A DNA stretch of 64,000 nt from Rutstroemia sp. NJR-2017a BVV2 (taxonomy: Eukaryota; Ascomycota; Leotiomycetes; Helotiales; Rutstroemiaceae): the NCBI GenBank assembly GCA_002946415.1, contig NJPS01000032.1, forward strand, positions 124,001 to 188,000, given 5' to 3'. Below the pieces are notes generated by a model that did no database searches, was not told the DNA's origin, and saw only the letters and a list, made by a program, of their open reading frames with translations. Shown piece by piece: positions 23,957-33,662 of the stretch (its first letter is position 1; every line of letters starts with the position of its first letter). Both the position numbers and the translations under genes were made by a program.

Positions 23957-26389
23957 CTAATGCCACATATTCTTCTGCCTCAACTCCGGACTATTAGGCT
24001 CCGTAACACTTTTCCTTGCCTCTGCTTTTCGCTGCTTGGAAACCTCTAGCGAGGATACTATCGATGGGAAATAGCTAAATCTCTCGGCAGGCGTATGTCT
24101 GACAAATGACGGACTAGTTACTAGAACGCGGTCTGTGCCAGGAGTGATTGGTTGTGTGCCGGAGAAGTAATCAACTTCTCTCTGGCCTATCTGACCGCTA
24201 CCATTAACAGATTCTGATGCTTCAAGTTCGGGACTACTCTCATCCGTATGAGAATCGATGTCCGCATCAGAGCTGGGTGGGGACATTGTTGTTTCACCAG
24301 CTGAGGATACATCGGCGACCGGGAGTAGGCCTTTTGATAAATCAGGAAGTCTGAACTCATGGTTATCTCTTCGCTGCCTCGGCGTTCCGTGTAGTGTAGG
24401 TTGTGTAGAGCACGGTTCGGCAACTTTCCCTTGTGACTGAGTCCAATGAGGTACATACAACATGCTGCTTGATGTTCTGAATGGCGGCCTGGAAGTGCTT
24501 TTCCGTATTCTAACTTCTCCATCCGAATCGTCGTCATCCTTCTGAGGACTTCGGGATACACTTCCACTGTTGGTCCTCTTTCTGCTATTTCTCTTCAGAG
24601 TTGGTATATCTCCAGTAGTTTTTAGGCGTCGCAAATCTACTTGGCTCGGACTAAAGACAACCCTTGCTCTCAACTTCTGTACCGCAGCATCTAGTTCCAG
24701 CTCGACGGCGCAGTGATTTCGAACGCGACTCAATTTAGGCCATGTGGCTCGTTCGCCACATAGAGATGCTTGTATCATGAATTGGGTAGTTGGATTCTTT
24801 AGTATCCTCGGGAAATCTTTGTAGTCGATTTCTGGTAGAATTGTGATATCACCCGAGTACTTTTGACTCAAGATGGACTTGCACTTAGTAACGAGATTGG
24901 GAAAGATGCCCAGTTCAGCCAGAACTTGCAGTCGGTGCAACGCCTCGTCTTTTGCTAGATTCGTAAGCTTGTATACCCAACCGGGTCCCGCGTTACCCTC
25001 TTTCAGCGCGTCTCTCCTGATCACTTCCTCGTCCTTCGCAATGAATGGTATGACATGAGGATTGACTTGGGATACGATGAAATGATTTACGTTGAACATC
25101 TCTGCGAGTCGAGTCATGGGTAAATCATTGTCGACGCTACCGTCAATCCATTTCTGAGGCGTTGGATTCCAGGGCGTACTCTCGCCAGTTATTGGGTTCT
25201 TGACGAGAAGTTCCGCTGCAGAGAAGAGTAAGGGAACTGAGCAGGACGCAGCGACTGCAGACCAAATCATAACGTTCGGAGCAGTGACGTAGTTTAGAAG
25301 TCGTGGTAATTCGTAGACAGAAGCGGAAGAAACGCAAATATTGAGAATCCGCCGGGAGCGATTGTAAGCCTCCTGAAATGTCATATCTCCGAGAAGGGAT
25401 CTCATAACTCTTGTCAAATGTTTGATATCAATCCATGCCCCTTCAGTCAGCAGTCGTCGAACTCGTTCGAGAACGCCGTCCTCATTACCCTCTTCTTCGA
25501 ACACCGCAAGATCACCGTGTGGAAATTCCTTCAGCACTTGTGGAATCTCCTCATCAGTTCTCGTGCACAGCACCGCGCACACTATACTTCCTGCGGATGC
25601 ACCGGAAATAATTCTTGGTAGAAGATGCGCCTGAAACAGTGCCTTCAATACTCCAATATGATTCATGCCGAAAGTCGCACCTCCACTTAACAATAATGCA
25701 CTCCTCCCAAAAGCTTGTCTGGCGTAGACAACTTGTTCGAGTATATCTTTGGTTTCGAGCCCGTCTGGTAGCGCATATTTGCTCGTCTCGACCAATGCGC
25801 GTATTGTATCCAGTGTCGAATCAATATACCTCTCAATCACATCTTTCGTTCCAATGTGACTGTGTTTGTATAACCTGATATTTCCCATCCCACCCAGATC
25901 TCTCGACAGTGACGTGCGGACCAGATTAAGCATTCTTTTGATATCGCAGTTGATTCTCGCATCGTCCATTTGTTTCGTCCTTGCTTCAATCAGTGCAGCG
26001 TCGAAGTCCGGCGAGGCGCAATCGCGTTTCCATGCTTCGTTGTCCTCAAGAACGTCTAATTCGCTGGCCGCAACTCTCCACGCTTCCATTGTCTCTGCAT
26101 TCTTCATCCTCAGCTCCAATATCTGTCTTCTCTCCTCCTTTCTGCATAACGCAAGCCGTTCTTCGTCCGTCAAGCCATCTCGCGCATGTTGTACCCTATT
26201 GTTGATGACATCCGCACCCGTCCTTAAAATCTTCGCCGCCGGCCGTAACAAACTCCACGAAGAACTCGATATTTTTTCTGCCTCGCCGTATCCATATTCG
26301 CTGGTTGTCGTAGCAGGGGCAAGAGGGGTTTTACTGTTATTGATCGCACAAAACTGGGAAGTAGGCTTCTGAAGGTACTCTAATAGCAT
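23957..26389 (-). CDS. Patatin-like triacylglycerol lipase (TGL3/4/5, SDP1 type)
   Basis: A lipid-droplet triacylglycerol lipase or acyltransferase. A single exon with an ATG at 26389 gives 810 residues. The N-terminal region (about 100-140) contains EAWRVAASELDVLEDNEAWK, typical of the DUF3336 domain that precedes the patatin fold in this family. The patatin domain follows: ALLLSGGATFGMNHIGVLKAL supplies the oxyanion loop, GASAGS at about residue 262-267 is the GxSxG nucleophile, and DGSVDNDLPM at about residue 415 holds the catalytic Asp (DGS where DGG is usual). The final 250 residues are rich in Ser, Pro and charged residues and look disordered, a likely site of phosphorylation. It is related to yeast Tgl3-5 and plant SDP1; I cannot tell which yeast paralogue is closest. 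Confidence 0.9.
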   Translation of the reverse strand: MLLEYLQKPTSQFCAINNSKTPLAPATTTSEYGYGEAEKISSSSWSLLRPAAKILRTGADVINNRVQHARDGLTDEERLALCRKEERRQILELRMKNAETMEAWRVAASELDVLEDNEAWKRDCASPDFDAALIEARTKQMDDARINCDIKRMLNLVRTSLSRDLGGMGNIRLYKHSHIGTKDVIERYIDSTLDTIRALVETSKYALPDGLETKDILEQVVYARQAFGRSALLLSGGATFGMNHIGVLKALFQAHLLPRIISGASAGSIVCAVLCTRTDEEIPQVLKEFPHGDLAVFEEEGNEDGVLERVRRLLTEGAWIDIKHLTRVMRSLLGDMTFQEAYNRSRRILNICVSSASVYELPRLLNYVTAPNVMIWSAVAASCSVPLLFSAAELLVKNPITGESTPWNPTPQKWIDGSVDNDLPMTRLAEMFNVNHFIVSQVNPHVIPFIAKDEEVIRRDALKEGNAGPGWVYKLTNLAKDEALHRLQVLAELGIFPNLVTKCKSILSQKYSGDITILPEIDYKDFPRILKNPTTQFMIQASLCGERATWPKLSRVRNHCAVELELDAAVQKLRARVVFSPSQVDLRRLKTTGDIPTLKRNSRKRTNSGSVSRSPQKDDDDSDGEVRIRKSTSRPPFRTSSSMLYVPHWTQSQGKVAEPCSTQPTLHGTPRQRRDNHEFRLPDLSKGLLPVADVSSAGETTMSPPSSDADIDSHTDESSPELEASESVNGSGQIGQREVDYFSGTQPITPGTDRVLVTSPSFVRHTPAERFSYFPSIVSSLEVSKQRKAEARKSVTEPNSPELRQKNMWH

Positions 26390-27666
26390 TTTCTCTCCAC
26401 GCCATTCGAAGACGATTTTACTGTATGATGTTGTGGCAGCAACTTCGGAACCTTTTGGTTCTTGTAATAATAGTTATTCCTTTGATTCCGAAGTTGGCGA
26501 TATGTGAAATAGTTACTATAATAGTCCAATAGCTTTGTTTGTGGCCGGTAGTTGGTTGCGGCCTCTTCTCTTCTCGTCTCCTTCTCCGTTCCTAGCAAAA
26601 CGTCACAAGTGCGGATTTCAGCGCGGAATCATTTGCGATTGCGAAATATAAAACAAGGAAATAAATGAGCAAACTGCAAGTGATGTCAAGTATTTTAACA
26701 TAGAAGTCGAAGTTATGTACGAATTTTAAAGACGGAATATACTCTACATATATTTGGTTGGTGGTCGGATAAATAAAATTCAGTTGTTCTCGGTTCTTTC
26801 AAGTGTGAGTTCAACAACTCAGCTCAGCATTTTGCAGCTCACGTTAGACAGAGGCATGGCTCAGCATGGTTGTCCCAAAGTATGCGAGTTGCGATTCATT
26901 CGGAGGCATGGCCGAGATGGGCTTGGCTGAACCAATAACGTCTCAATGCAGTCGCTTCCCCCACACCCATTATCCTTGACGGTCCGACGCATGATGACTT
27001 TGGTGATTGGGGAAATTGGGGAAACTGGGAAATACATCATGTGGTACTCACGACTTTTATGGAGTGCATACGAAGTACATGTGTGGGTGGACGGCTGCAT
27101 CATCGACAATCAACTTGGCGTCACGAGTCATTGGTTTGGTAGCCGCGAATGGTTCCGCAGGTACTTGAGTAGTTCCAAAGCAGGGTCATTCATTCCATTC
27201 ATTCCATTCATCGAAAATACTTTGTAGATGGCGAGATATACACTGGGAGCAGATCTTATCTTGTAGCTCCCCTCCCATCCATCGGCCTCAGGTGATCATC
27301 CCAGTAGTGCTGTGCGCGATTTTGGTCTATTAAGTATGTCTCAGTTGTCTGGTGAGACAACTGTTATACACGAAGCATGTGAAAGAGGATGAACCCAACT
27401 CGCGCGTTGCATCAACGAAAATATCCATAATTCCATATTGTTAACTATCCATTCTACCAACCATGTAACCAAAGCAGAAAAGGGTATACGCTTTGTTACG
27501 TTCAAACGCCGAGTTCCTCCCAAGACGATAGAGGCTTAGATACGTCGAAAACGCCGAGTTCGTAACCAGATCAAAAAATAAAATAAAAACAAAGCCTGCC
27601 TGCCAAAAGTTTTACTTCCAATAACCGACTGTAACCCAACCAATATTGCTCCATTACCACTCGAGC
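26390..27666. other. Gene-free interval
   Basis: About 1.3 kb between the lipase start and the 3' end of the dioxygenase gene. Short ORFs only (up to 93 codons), none recognisable. A short CATTCATTC-type simple repeat lies near 27190-27212. Confidence 0.5.
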
Positions 27667-28907
27667 CTAATACAGCTTGCCATCGGGTCCCATCACTCCC
27701 TCAGATGCGGCCATGTTGCATTGTCTGAAGAGTCGCTTCTCCTCTGGAGAGAAGGCACCAACAACCGAGTGCAAAACTCCTTGGTTGTTGAATAAGACGA
27801 GGTCACCCTCAACCCAATTGTGTGGGTACACATGTTGAGGGCTGATGGCTGGTCGCTGCAAGCGATAAACCAAGTCTCTCACTTTCTTAAGATCGGTCAT
27901 GACCTCTCCATTAGGTAGATGGATTGCCCTGATGGCACTGGGATGGATTTGAAGGGCCAAGTTTCCTGTGACGGGATTTTTCCAGCACATAGGTAGGATC
28001 TTAATGTCCTTCTCGTTGATCGGTGGAAGCTCGGATGCAGGGAGTTCTGCACCTTCCGAGACCAAGCCTAGACCAGTGGAGCGAGATCGTGCAGGAGACA
28101 TCCAGATGTATGGGTGAGGAGCATATTCGACCTTGGCATTGCGAACGAAGTCCTTGTCTTCCTCACTCAACAAATTGTACATGTTCTGACCGGAAACAAA
28201 TGCTGTAGTACCCAGAGGAACATCAAGCTCTTCGCCGCTGTCGTCATCGTAGCGGAGAGTTTGGCGTCGACCAGCTGGAACCTTGACGGCCATGAGGGAA
28301 GTAACCTTGGGCGGGTTTAGTGCGTACAATGCAGCCTAAGTCATTCAAGTCAGCACTGAAAATCAACCAAGAAACGAAGGAGAGCATACATCAATGTGCC
28401 ATCTGTAGAAGCGGGTGAAAGCCAAGTCATCTTCCTCGGGAATGGCAGTCTTGTGGAAGACCTTGTGGTGAGGATGCTTGAGGGTGATGTTCTCCAACCC
28501 TTCATAGGAAGAATAGAAACCGTTCCCTATCACTTGCACTTGGGGTTGATGAGGCACGGTCTTCAAGTCTGGGTGGAGAACTGATCGCTTGGCATCGAGA
28601 GTCTTGCCATGTCCGTAGTTATCTATAAGCGGAGCTGTCAGTCCTGGCCTGAAGGTTCGCCGCAGCGGAGGGGGGGCATACCAGATGCGGGGTCGAATCT
28701 GCGAGTAAGCTCATATTGGGCTTTGGGAGAAAGGCCATTTTGGTTCTTCAGGATAACCACGTGGGAGTTGTATAGAGCATTTCGGATGACTTCAAAGTCA
28801 TCATCGGTGAGGTTCTCGAGATTGACGTTCTCGATTTGCACGCCAAAATCGACAGCTGAGTTTGATGGTACTGGGATGGGCTTGATCTCCAAAGTTTTGA
28901 CAGCCAT
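27667..28907 (-). CDS. xanA: Alpha-ketoglutarate-dependent xanthine dioxygenase
   Basis: A TauD-family Fe(II)/2-oxoglutarate dioxygenase that in fungi converts xanthine to uric acid. Exons: 28907-28682, 28622-28390 and 28335-27667, giving 375 residues. The iron ligands are His151-x-Asp153 (YRWHID) and His342 (GVLHSVVGAF). Residues reported as important in Aspergillus XanA, as I recall them (Q99, K122, E137, D138, H149, D151, H340, Q356, N358), all appear here with a constant shift of two: Q101, K124, E139, D140, H151, D153, H342, Q358, N360. Several independent positions with one offset make this a strong assignment over generic TauD enzymes. It probably acts in the cytosol in purine use. The next gene upstream is a Zn2Cys6 regulator on the same strand. 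Confidence 0.92.
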
Positions 28908-29642
28908 TGTGTATGCTAGATGTAATGAGAATGGACTTGCGATTTCTGGGATGGTGCAGTGAGGTGTTCTAGGGTTCGAGCCTTGACTGAGGACAGATTA
29001 TAGAGATTCATGGCGGGGTCCACGGTATATATACCAACTGAAGTAGCGGGGCGCAACGGATGGGACCGACTTATCCCTTGGAAGCCTGCTACAAACAGTG
29101 GGATTCCGAGCTCCAAAGCTCGAGCGCATATCTCCGACCTGCAGAGGACGATAACATCCGGAGATATTGCATTTGCACCTCCGTTTGCGCAGAAGAAATC
29201 TTTATCGGATCGAGATAAGAAAGCTTGTTTGCCACAGCGAGCGTTTTAGTGTGGTCGGAGCTCGCCGGAGCTCAAGAAATTGCTGGAATTATTACGAACT
29301 TCTCAATATCTCAACCTCAATCTCCATCTCAATGCTACGAACAACCACGAATTCTCCATCATTTTGGACACTGCGAAAAAGCCCGAGGGAATTCGAAGCA
29401 CGAATTATGCAATTGTTGGTGGGGTGGATTGCGAATCCATAGATAGAGAGGCCCAATCAGCCGCCAAACATACAATCAACTAACTACCTTCCTAAAGTCG
29501 ACACAAGCGCTCTTCAGACCCACGCGGTTCTACTGTACAATGGCAGCTGTTTACGGTTCTATCCATGTCTAAAACTCATTGCAGCACGTCAAACAACATC
29601 ACTGGTGTAAATACCACAGTCCCCACAGATAAGGCTCAACAC
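28908..29642. other. Upstream region of xanthine dioxygenase
   Basis: About 730 bp containing the promoter of the dioxygenase and the 3' end of the regulator. TATATATACC occurs near 29023-29031. No gene is supported. Confidence 0.45.
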
Positions 29643-31144
29643 TCAAGATGTGGTTACTGCGTAGCTACCAAGCATAGCAAAGACCTTCCAAGTGTGGACG
29701 TCGGCTCCATTTTCAAGAATCTGGGCCACGACTTCCGCATTTCGAGTACGAAAGTGATCGCCTATATAGTGCAATTGGTCGATGACCCATGGTCTGAGTT
29801 CTCTTCGATATCTCGCGGCGACGTAAAGCGGGAATATGAGTGTATAACAGCTTGATTGGTGATTAGGGTCATGAATATGATCCTCCTTACGAAACCCTTT
29901 CTGCTTCGCGAGTAACACTCCCGACCGAGCTGGACCACCGCAATCTGTGTACTGCGGGACAGAGGCACATATGAAATCTGTCAAGTGTCTAATACGGTCG
30001 TGTGCAGTCTCCATCAAGTCGTCGTCTCTTGGTGAAGATTGCGCATGCTTGATCAAGGACTCGTTGAGAAGTATTCTCATGACACAGATCATATTTCGTG
30101 CATGGCATACCTTCGAATCACCATAGACATTAATGTTAAGATTGAGTGATCTCGGGGATGGATGATCCAAAATTAACGTGGAAAATTGCCATCGAAGCGG
30201 CAAGTCGAGCTCAAATACTTGGAACTCTTCGTCAAGACCCGAAGTCAAACTAATGCATTCGTCTCTGGGCAGCAGAGCGTCTGTGGTCTTATTCCAGGTT
30301 TCTGCAAATTGCATCATCAAGTTGGAAAATCGCAAGCTGAGGTCTTGAGCGCCTAGTTGGCTTTCGATATAAGCTTGAAGTGTGTATAAGGTATCTGGTG
30401 GTGGTGATTCACTGGCAATACAGCTCATGATGCAGTGGGTGCCAACACGCATCAGCATGGACAAGTCAGAGGTAGCCATGAACTTTTCCAGGCCTCGAGC
30501 TTTCGCAAGAGCAAGAGCACCGTCGACATGACTTCTCCAAAATATATCGCTCCGCGAATCACTGTTTGTGATCTTTTCGAAAAGGTCTAACAGAAGCGAA
30601 GTCATCAATGTCGTATCTTTTCTTGCGGTTCCAGGGGATCTTATCGCTTTGTTGGTCAACCGTAGGGCTGAAACATACTTTTCCCTGGCCATTGACAGAG
30701 TTGAGTCTGTGTGAAATATATGCCAGAGATAGGCCGAGCTACAGGCCTCAATTGCTTGGTCTAGATGTTTTGGTGCTTCTGCCGCATAATGATGGTATGG
30801 GCTGAGGAACTCCCAACACCTGGAGGTGATATAGTAGGCGAAGAATATTTCACGGGCATCCTTATTTGTGGACGACGGCATGATGCTGATCTCAATTTGA
30901 GGTCCATTCTTCAAAGCCTTCCTTGCGACAGACCGGCTTTCATTCTCGATCCGAAGTTCACTCGCATCACGATATCCCGAACAAGACTCATTTGCTCTAA
31001 CACACTGTCCGCAGGGCCCAGTGCGAACTTCGCACTATATTTCAGATAAGTCTTGATTTCGAGCGAGGAAGGATATGGACCCACCTTTGCTCTCCTTGCT
31101 CTGCACCTCTGACAGCCCCTTGAAGGTTTGCCGCGGAATACCAT
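29643..31144 (-). CDS. Zn2Cys6 transcription factor
   Basis: A fungal binuclear zinc-cluster regulator. Exons: 31144-31085 (20 codons) and 31034-29643, giving 483 residues. The intron splits the zinc cluster, and joining gives GCQRCRARRAKCEVRTGPCG followed by QCVRANESC, a perfect C-x2-C-x6-C-x6-C-x2-C-x6-C pattern. That perfect fit supports the splice sites (GTGGGT donor, ATATAG acceptor). The rest (FFAYYITSRCWEFLSPYH onward) matches the fungal-specific transcription-factor tail (Fungal_trans_2 type), with no coiled coil visible after the cluster. It lies upstream of and on the same strand as the xanthine dioxygenase, and divergent from a short-chain dehydrogenase; either or both could be targets. 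It does not look like the general purine regulator UaY, but I cannot test that. Confidence 0.88.
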
Positions 31145-31664
31145 GAAGGGCGCTCAATGTGTGACTGTGGAAGGAAAAATAGGAAATGAGTGAAAAAAGA
31201 ATTTGGTATATTCAAAGAAGTTTTGTGTCTTCATCTACAATCTCTCAGGTGTATTATCTCGAAGGGCGTTGGAAACTTCAACAAGGGGGGATGCGCCGCG
31301 GTACTATACCGGATATGGCATGCATTTCGAAAATAAGCTCGACAAAAATGCGCACTGACATTTATCTACTCAGCCAACGTAAACCTCGCGGCCAGCCACA
31401 GAAAGGACTCATTGGCTCGAAGCTCACATATCCCGAGTACTGCTTATGTTGAATGCGATGTCGAGCTGATACATGGCCGCATTTGGCATACTGATCGAAA
31501 TGAAGTCTCATTTCTGATCACAGCGGACATTCTACAAGACCGACCGTGGCATATAAGTACTGAGATGTTGTTCTTTCATGCTCAGTTACAAGATTCTTGG
31601 GACACAAATGCAAAGGCAGTGTAGCAAGCAACCACAACAAAGTAATTCTGCCCTACTGCCCATC
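31145..31664. other. Divergent promoter region
   Basis: The 520 bp shared by the Zn2Cys6 gene (minus) and the short-chain dehydrogenase (plus). I see no clear CGG palindrome in it. No gene is supported. Confidence 0.45.
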
Positions 31665-32715
31665 ATGTCTCTCTTAGCAGCCTTCATCTACCGTCAGTTC
31701 ATACATTACCCCCCTAAGCCCACCGCCAATTTCAAGGGTCAGACGGTCATAGTCACTGGCTCAAGTTCAGGTCTAGGCCTGGAAGCCTGTCGATCGATGA
31801 TACTACTTGGAGCTACGCAAATCATCATCGCCTGTCGAAGTGTGGAAAAGGGAAAGAGAGCGGCCACCAGAATTCAGTCTACAACATCTTGCTCCCCCAG
31901 TGCTCTTCAAGTATGGGAGCTTGACCTTAGCTCTTATACTTCTGTCAAGGAATTCTCCGAAAGAGCTAAAAGAGAGTTGCCTCGACTTGATGCTGTCATC
32001 GCCAACGCGGGGATCTGGACAATGAAGTTTCGAAAAACTGAGGATGACGAAGAGACAATTACCACCAACGTTGTTTCCATGTGTCTGCTTGCATTTCTAC
32101 TCCAGCCAAAGCTGAGTGAGACCGCACATAAATTCAACACTAAGACTCACTTTACAGTTACTGGCTCGGAACTCTATGAGGTTGCCAAATTCAAGGAACG
32201 CGACGCACCCAAAGGGCAATTATTTGCAACGCTTGCCGACAAAGATAAAGCAGTTATGTCGGACCGCTACAATGTCTCCAAGCTGCTCGCGATATTCGTC
32301 GTCAAGCAGCTTGCTTCCTTGTCGCCAGTCAGTTCTAGTGGTGTCATTGTCAACTGTGTAGCGCCTGGGTGAGTTTTCTGCCTCTATCGAATTTACGCCG
32401 AGTCAATAATTAATTCTTCGTCTTACAACTAGATTCTGTCAAAGTGAGCTTGGTAGAGAGTACGACAGTTTTGTCGCACGGGCATTTACCAAGATCTTTG
32501 GACGTCCAACCAAGGTTGGTGCGCGCACTTTGGTTTATGGTGTAAGTGCGGGGTCGGAGTCTCATGGGCAATACTTGCCTGATTGTAACATGAAAGAGAC
32601 TGTGGGCTTGACCAAGGGAAAAGCCGGAGCCGAGCTGCAAGAAAGAGTCTGGCTGGAGTTGCGACTGAAACTTGAGGCTATCCAGGAGGGTATTACCACT
32701 TTATCTGGTCTTTGA
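31665..32715 (+). CDS. Short-chain dehydrogenase/reductase (retinol-dehydrogenase-like)
   Basis: An NAD(P)-dependent oxidoreductase of the classical SDR family. Exons: 31665-32368 and 32433-32715, giving 328 residues; the 64-nt intron joins in frame at NCVAPG. The start is the ATG at 31665; the frame extends upstream only from a non-ATG codon. The cofactor motif is TGSSSGLG (about residues 32-39), followed by the NAG motif (VIANAGIW) and the catalytic YNVSK (Tyr-x3-Lys). A hydrophobic N-terminus (MSLLAAFIYRQFIHY) could act as a membrane anchor, as in RDH-type reductases. The substrate is not predictable; many fungal secondary-metabolite loci carry similar enzymes. Confidence 0.9.
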
Positions 32716-33662
32716 AGTGTTAAGGTCCATTGCATACTTTGCTCAGAGAAGCTAGGATGGTGGCGATAGACTTGTGGGGCCTCTCATTTCTGGCTGGTTA
32801 CCGTTGTGGTTTTGCTTCTAGCACATCTTCTTTTGACTGTTGTAGTCCGTGTATCTCATGCCGGTGTCGATGATATAACATCGCTAGCTCTTCTTGGTGA
32901 CCGAGAGACCTCGCACTCAAGCGTCAACTGCAATTTAATCGTCCTGAGGACATCGAAATCTCACTCGAGACAATGAACCAAAAGCATTCACAATCAGGCG
33001 CAATGGGGCGCCTGAATATGCTGTTCCATTTTTAAATCGATTTTAGCTTTATCATTCTCTATTTAGTTGTTCCCAACCCTGATATCCCCTAACCCAAATT
33101 TTATCCTCCACTTCCATTTTCTACCATCCTGATTGAATTTGCCTTCCATGTCATATCTTGTCGTCACTTATCAGCTATTTAACCCCGACCACTTGCAGTC
33201 TGTTTCATTCCAATTTCTATGTGCAACGGGCATATCGATATCATTTATCGTATCACCAGTCCTCCATTGGAGGTTTCCTGTACTTCTGTTCTCGGGATAT
33301 ATCCTTCAATCCTGCCAGTCGCAGTCGTTTTGATAGGTTCCTGAGACCTTCAGCGGAACGCTCTTCCCTTCTGGACTTTGATGTAACCAATACATCCCTT
33401 TTATGGTGGTTCTCCTTGTTTTCTTCTTGCCCTACTTTCGGCTTTTGCCCTCTTCTCGTCCTCCTTGAACAATGACCCACGTTTCTCAGGCGACGGAATT
33501 GTATCCCCGGCTGGGATTTTTTTACTCGATCTACTCGAATGGCTGGATTGTTCCTATCGAGGAGACACCTGACCAAAACCAAAAGCGTACCCTTCGGCAT
33601 CTTGATACTGAGATGCCTTGCATTTCATCACTTTCCCCGTCCCTGTGGCTGGTATTTAGTAA
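32716..33662. other. Gene-free interval
   Basis: About 950 bp between convergent 3' ends. Short, overlapping ORFs only (up to 115 codons). Nothing recognisable. Confidence 0.5.

Noticed and set aside
28908..32715. XanA, the 29.6-kb regulator and the SDR as part of the same cluster as the P450 block
   Set aside because: Xanthine use is primary metabolism and a large disordered-protein gene separates the groups; I keep them apart unless expression shows otherwise.
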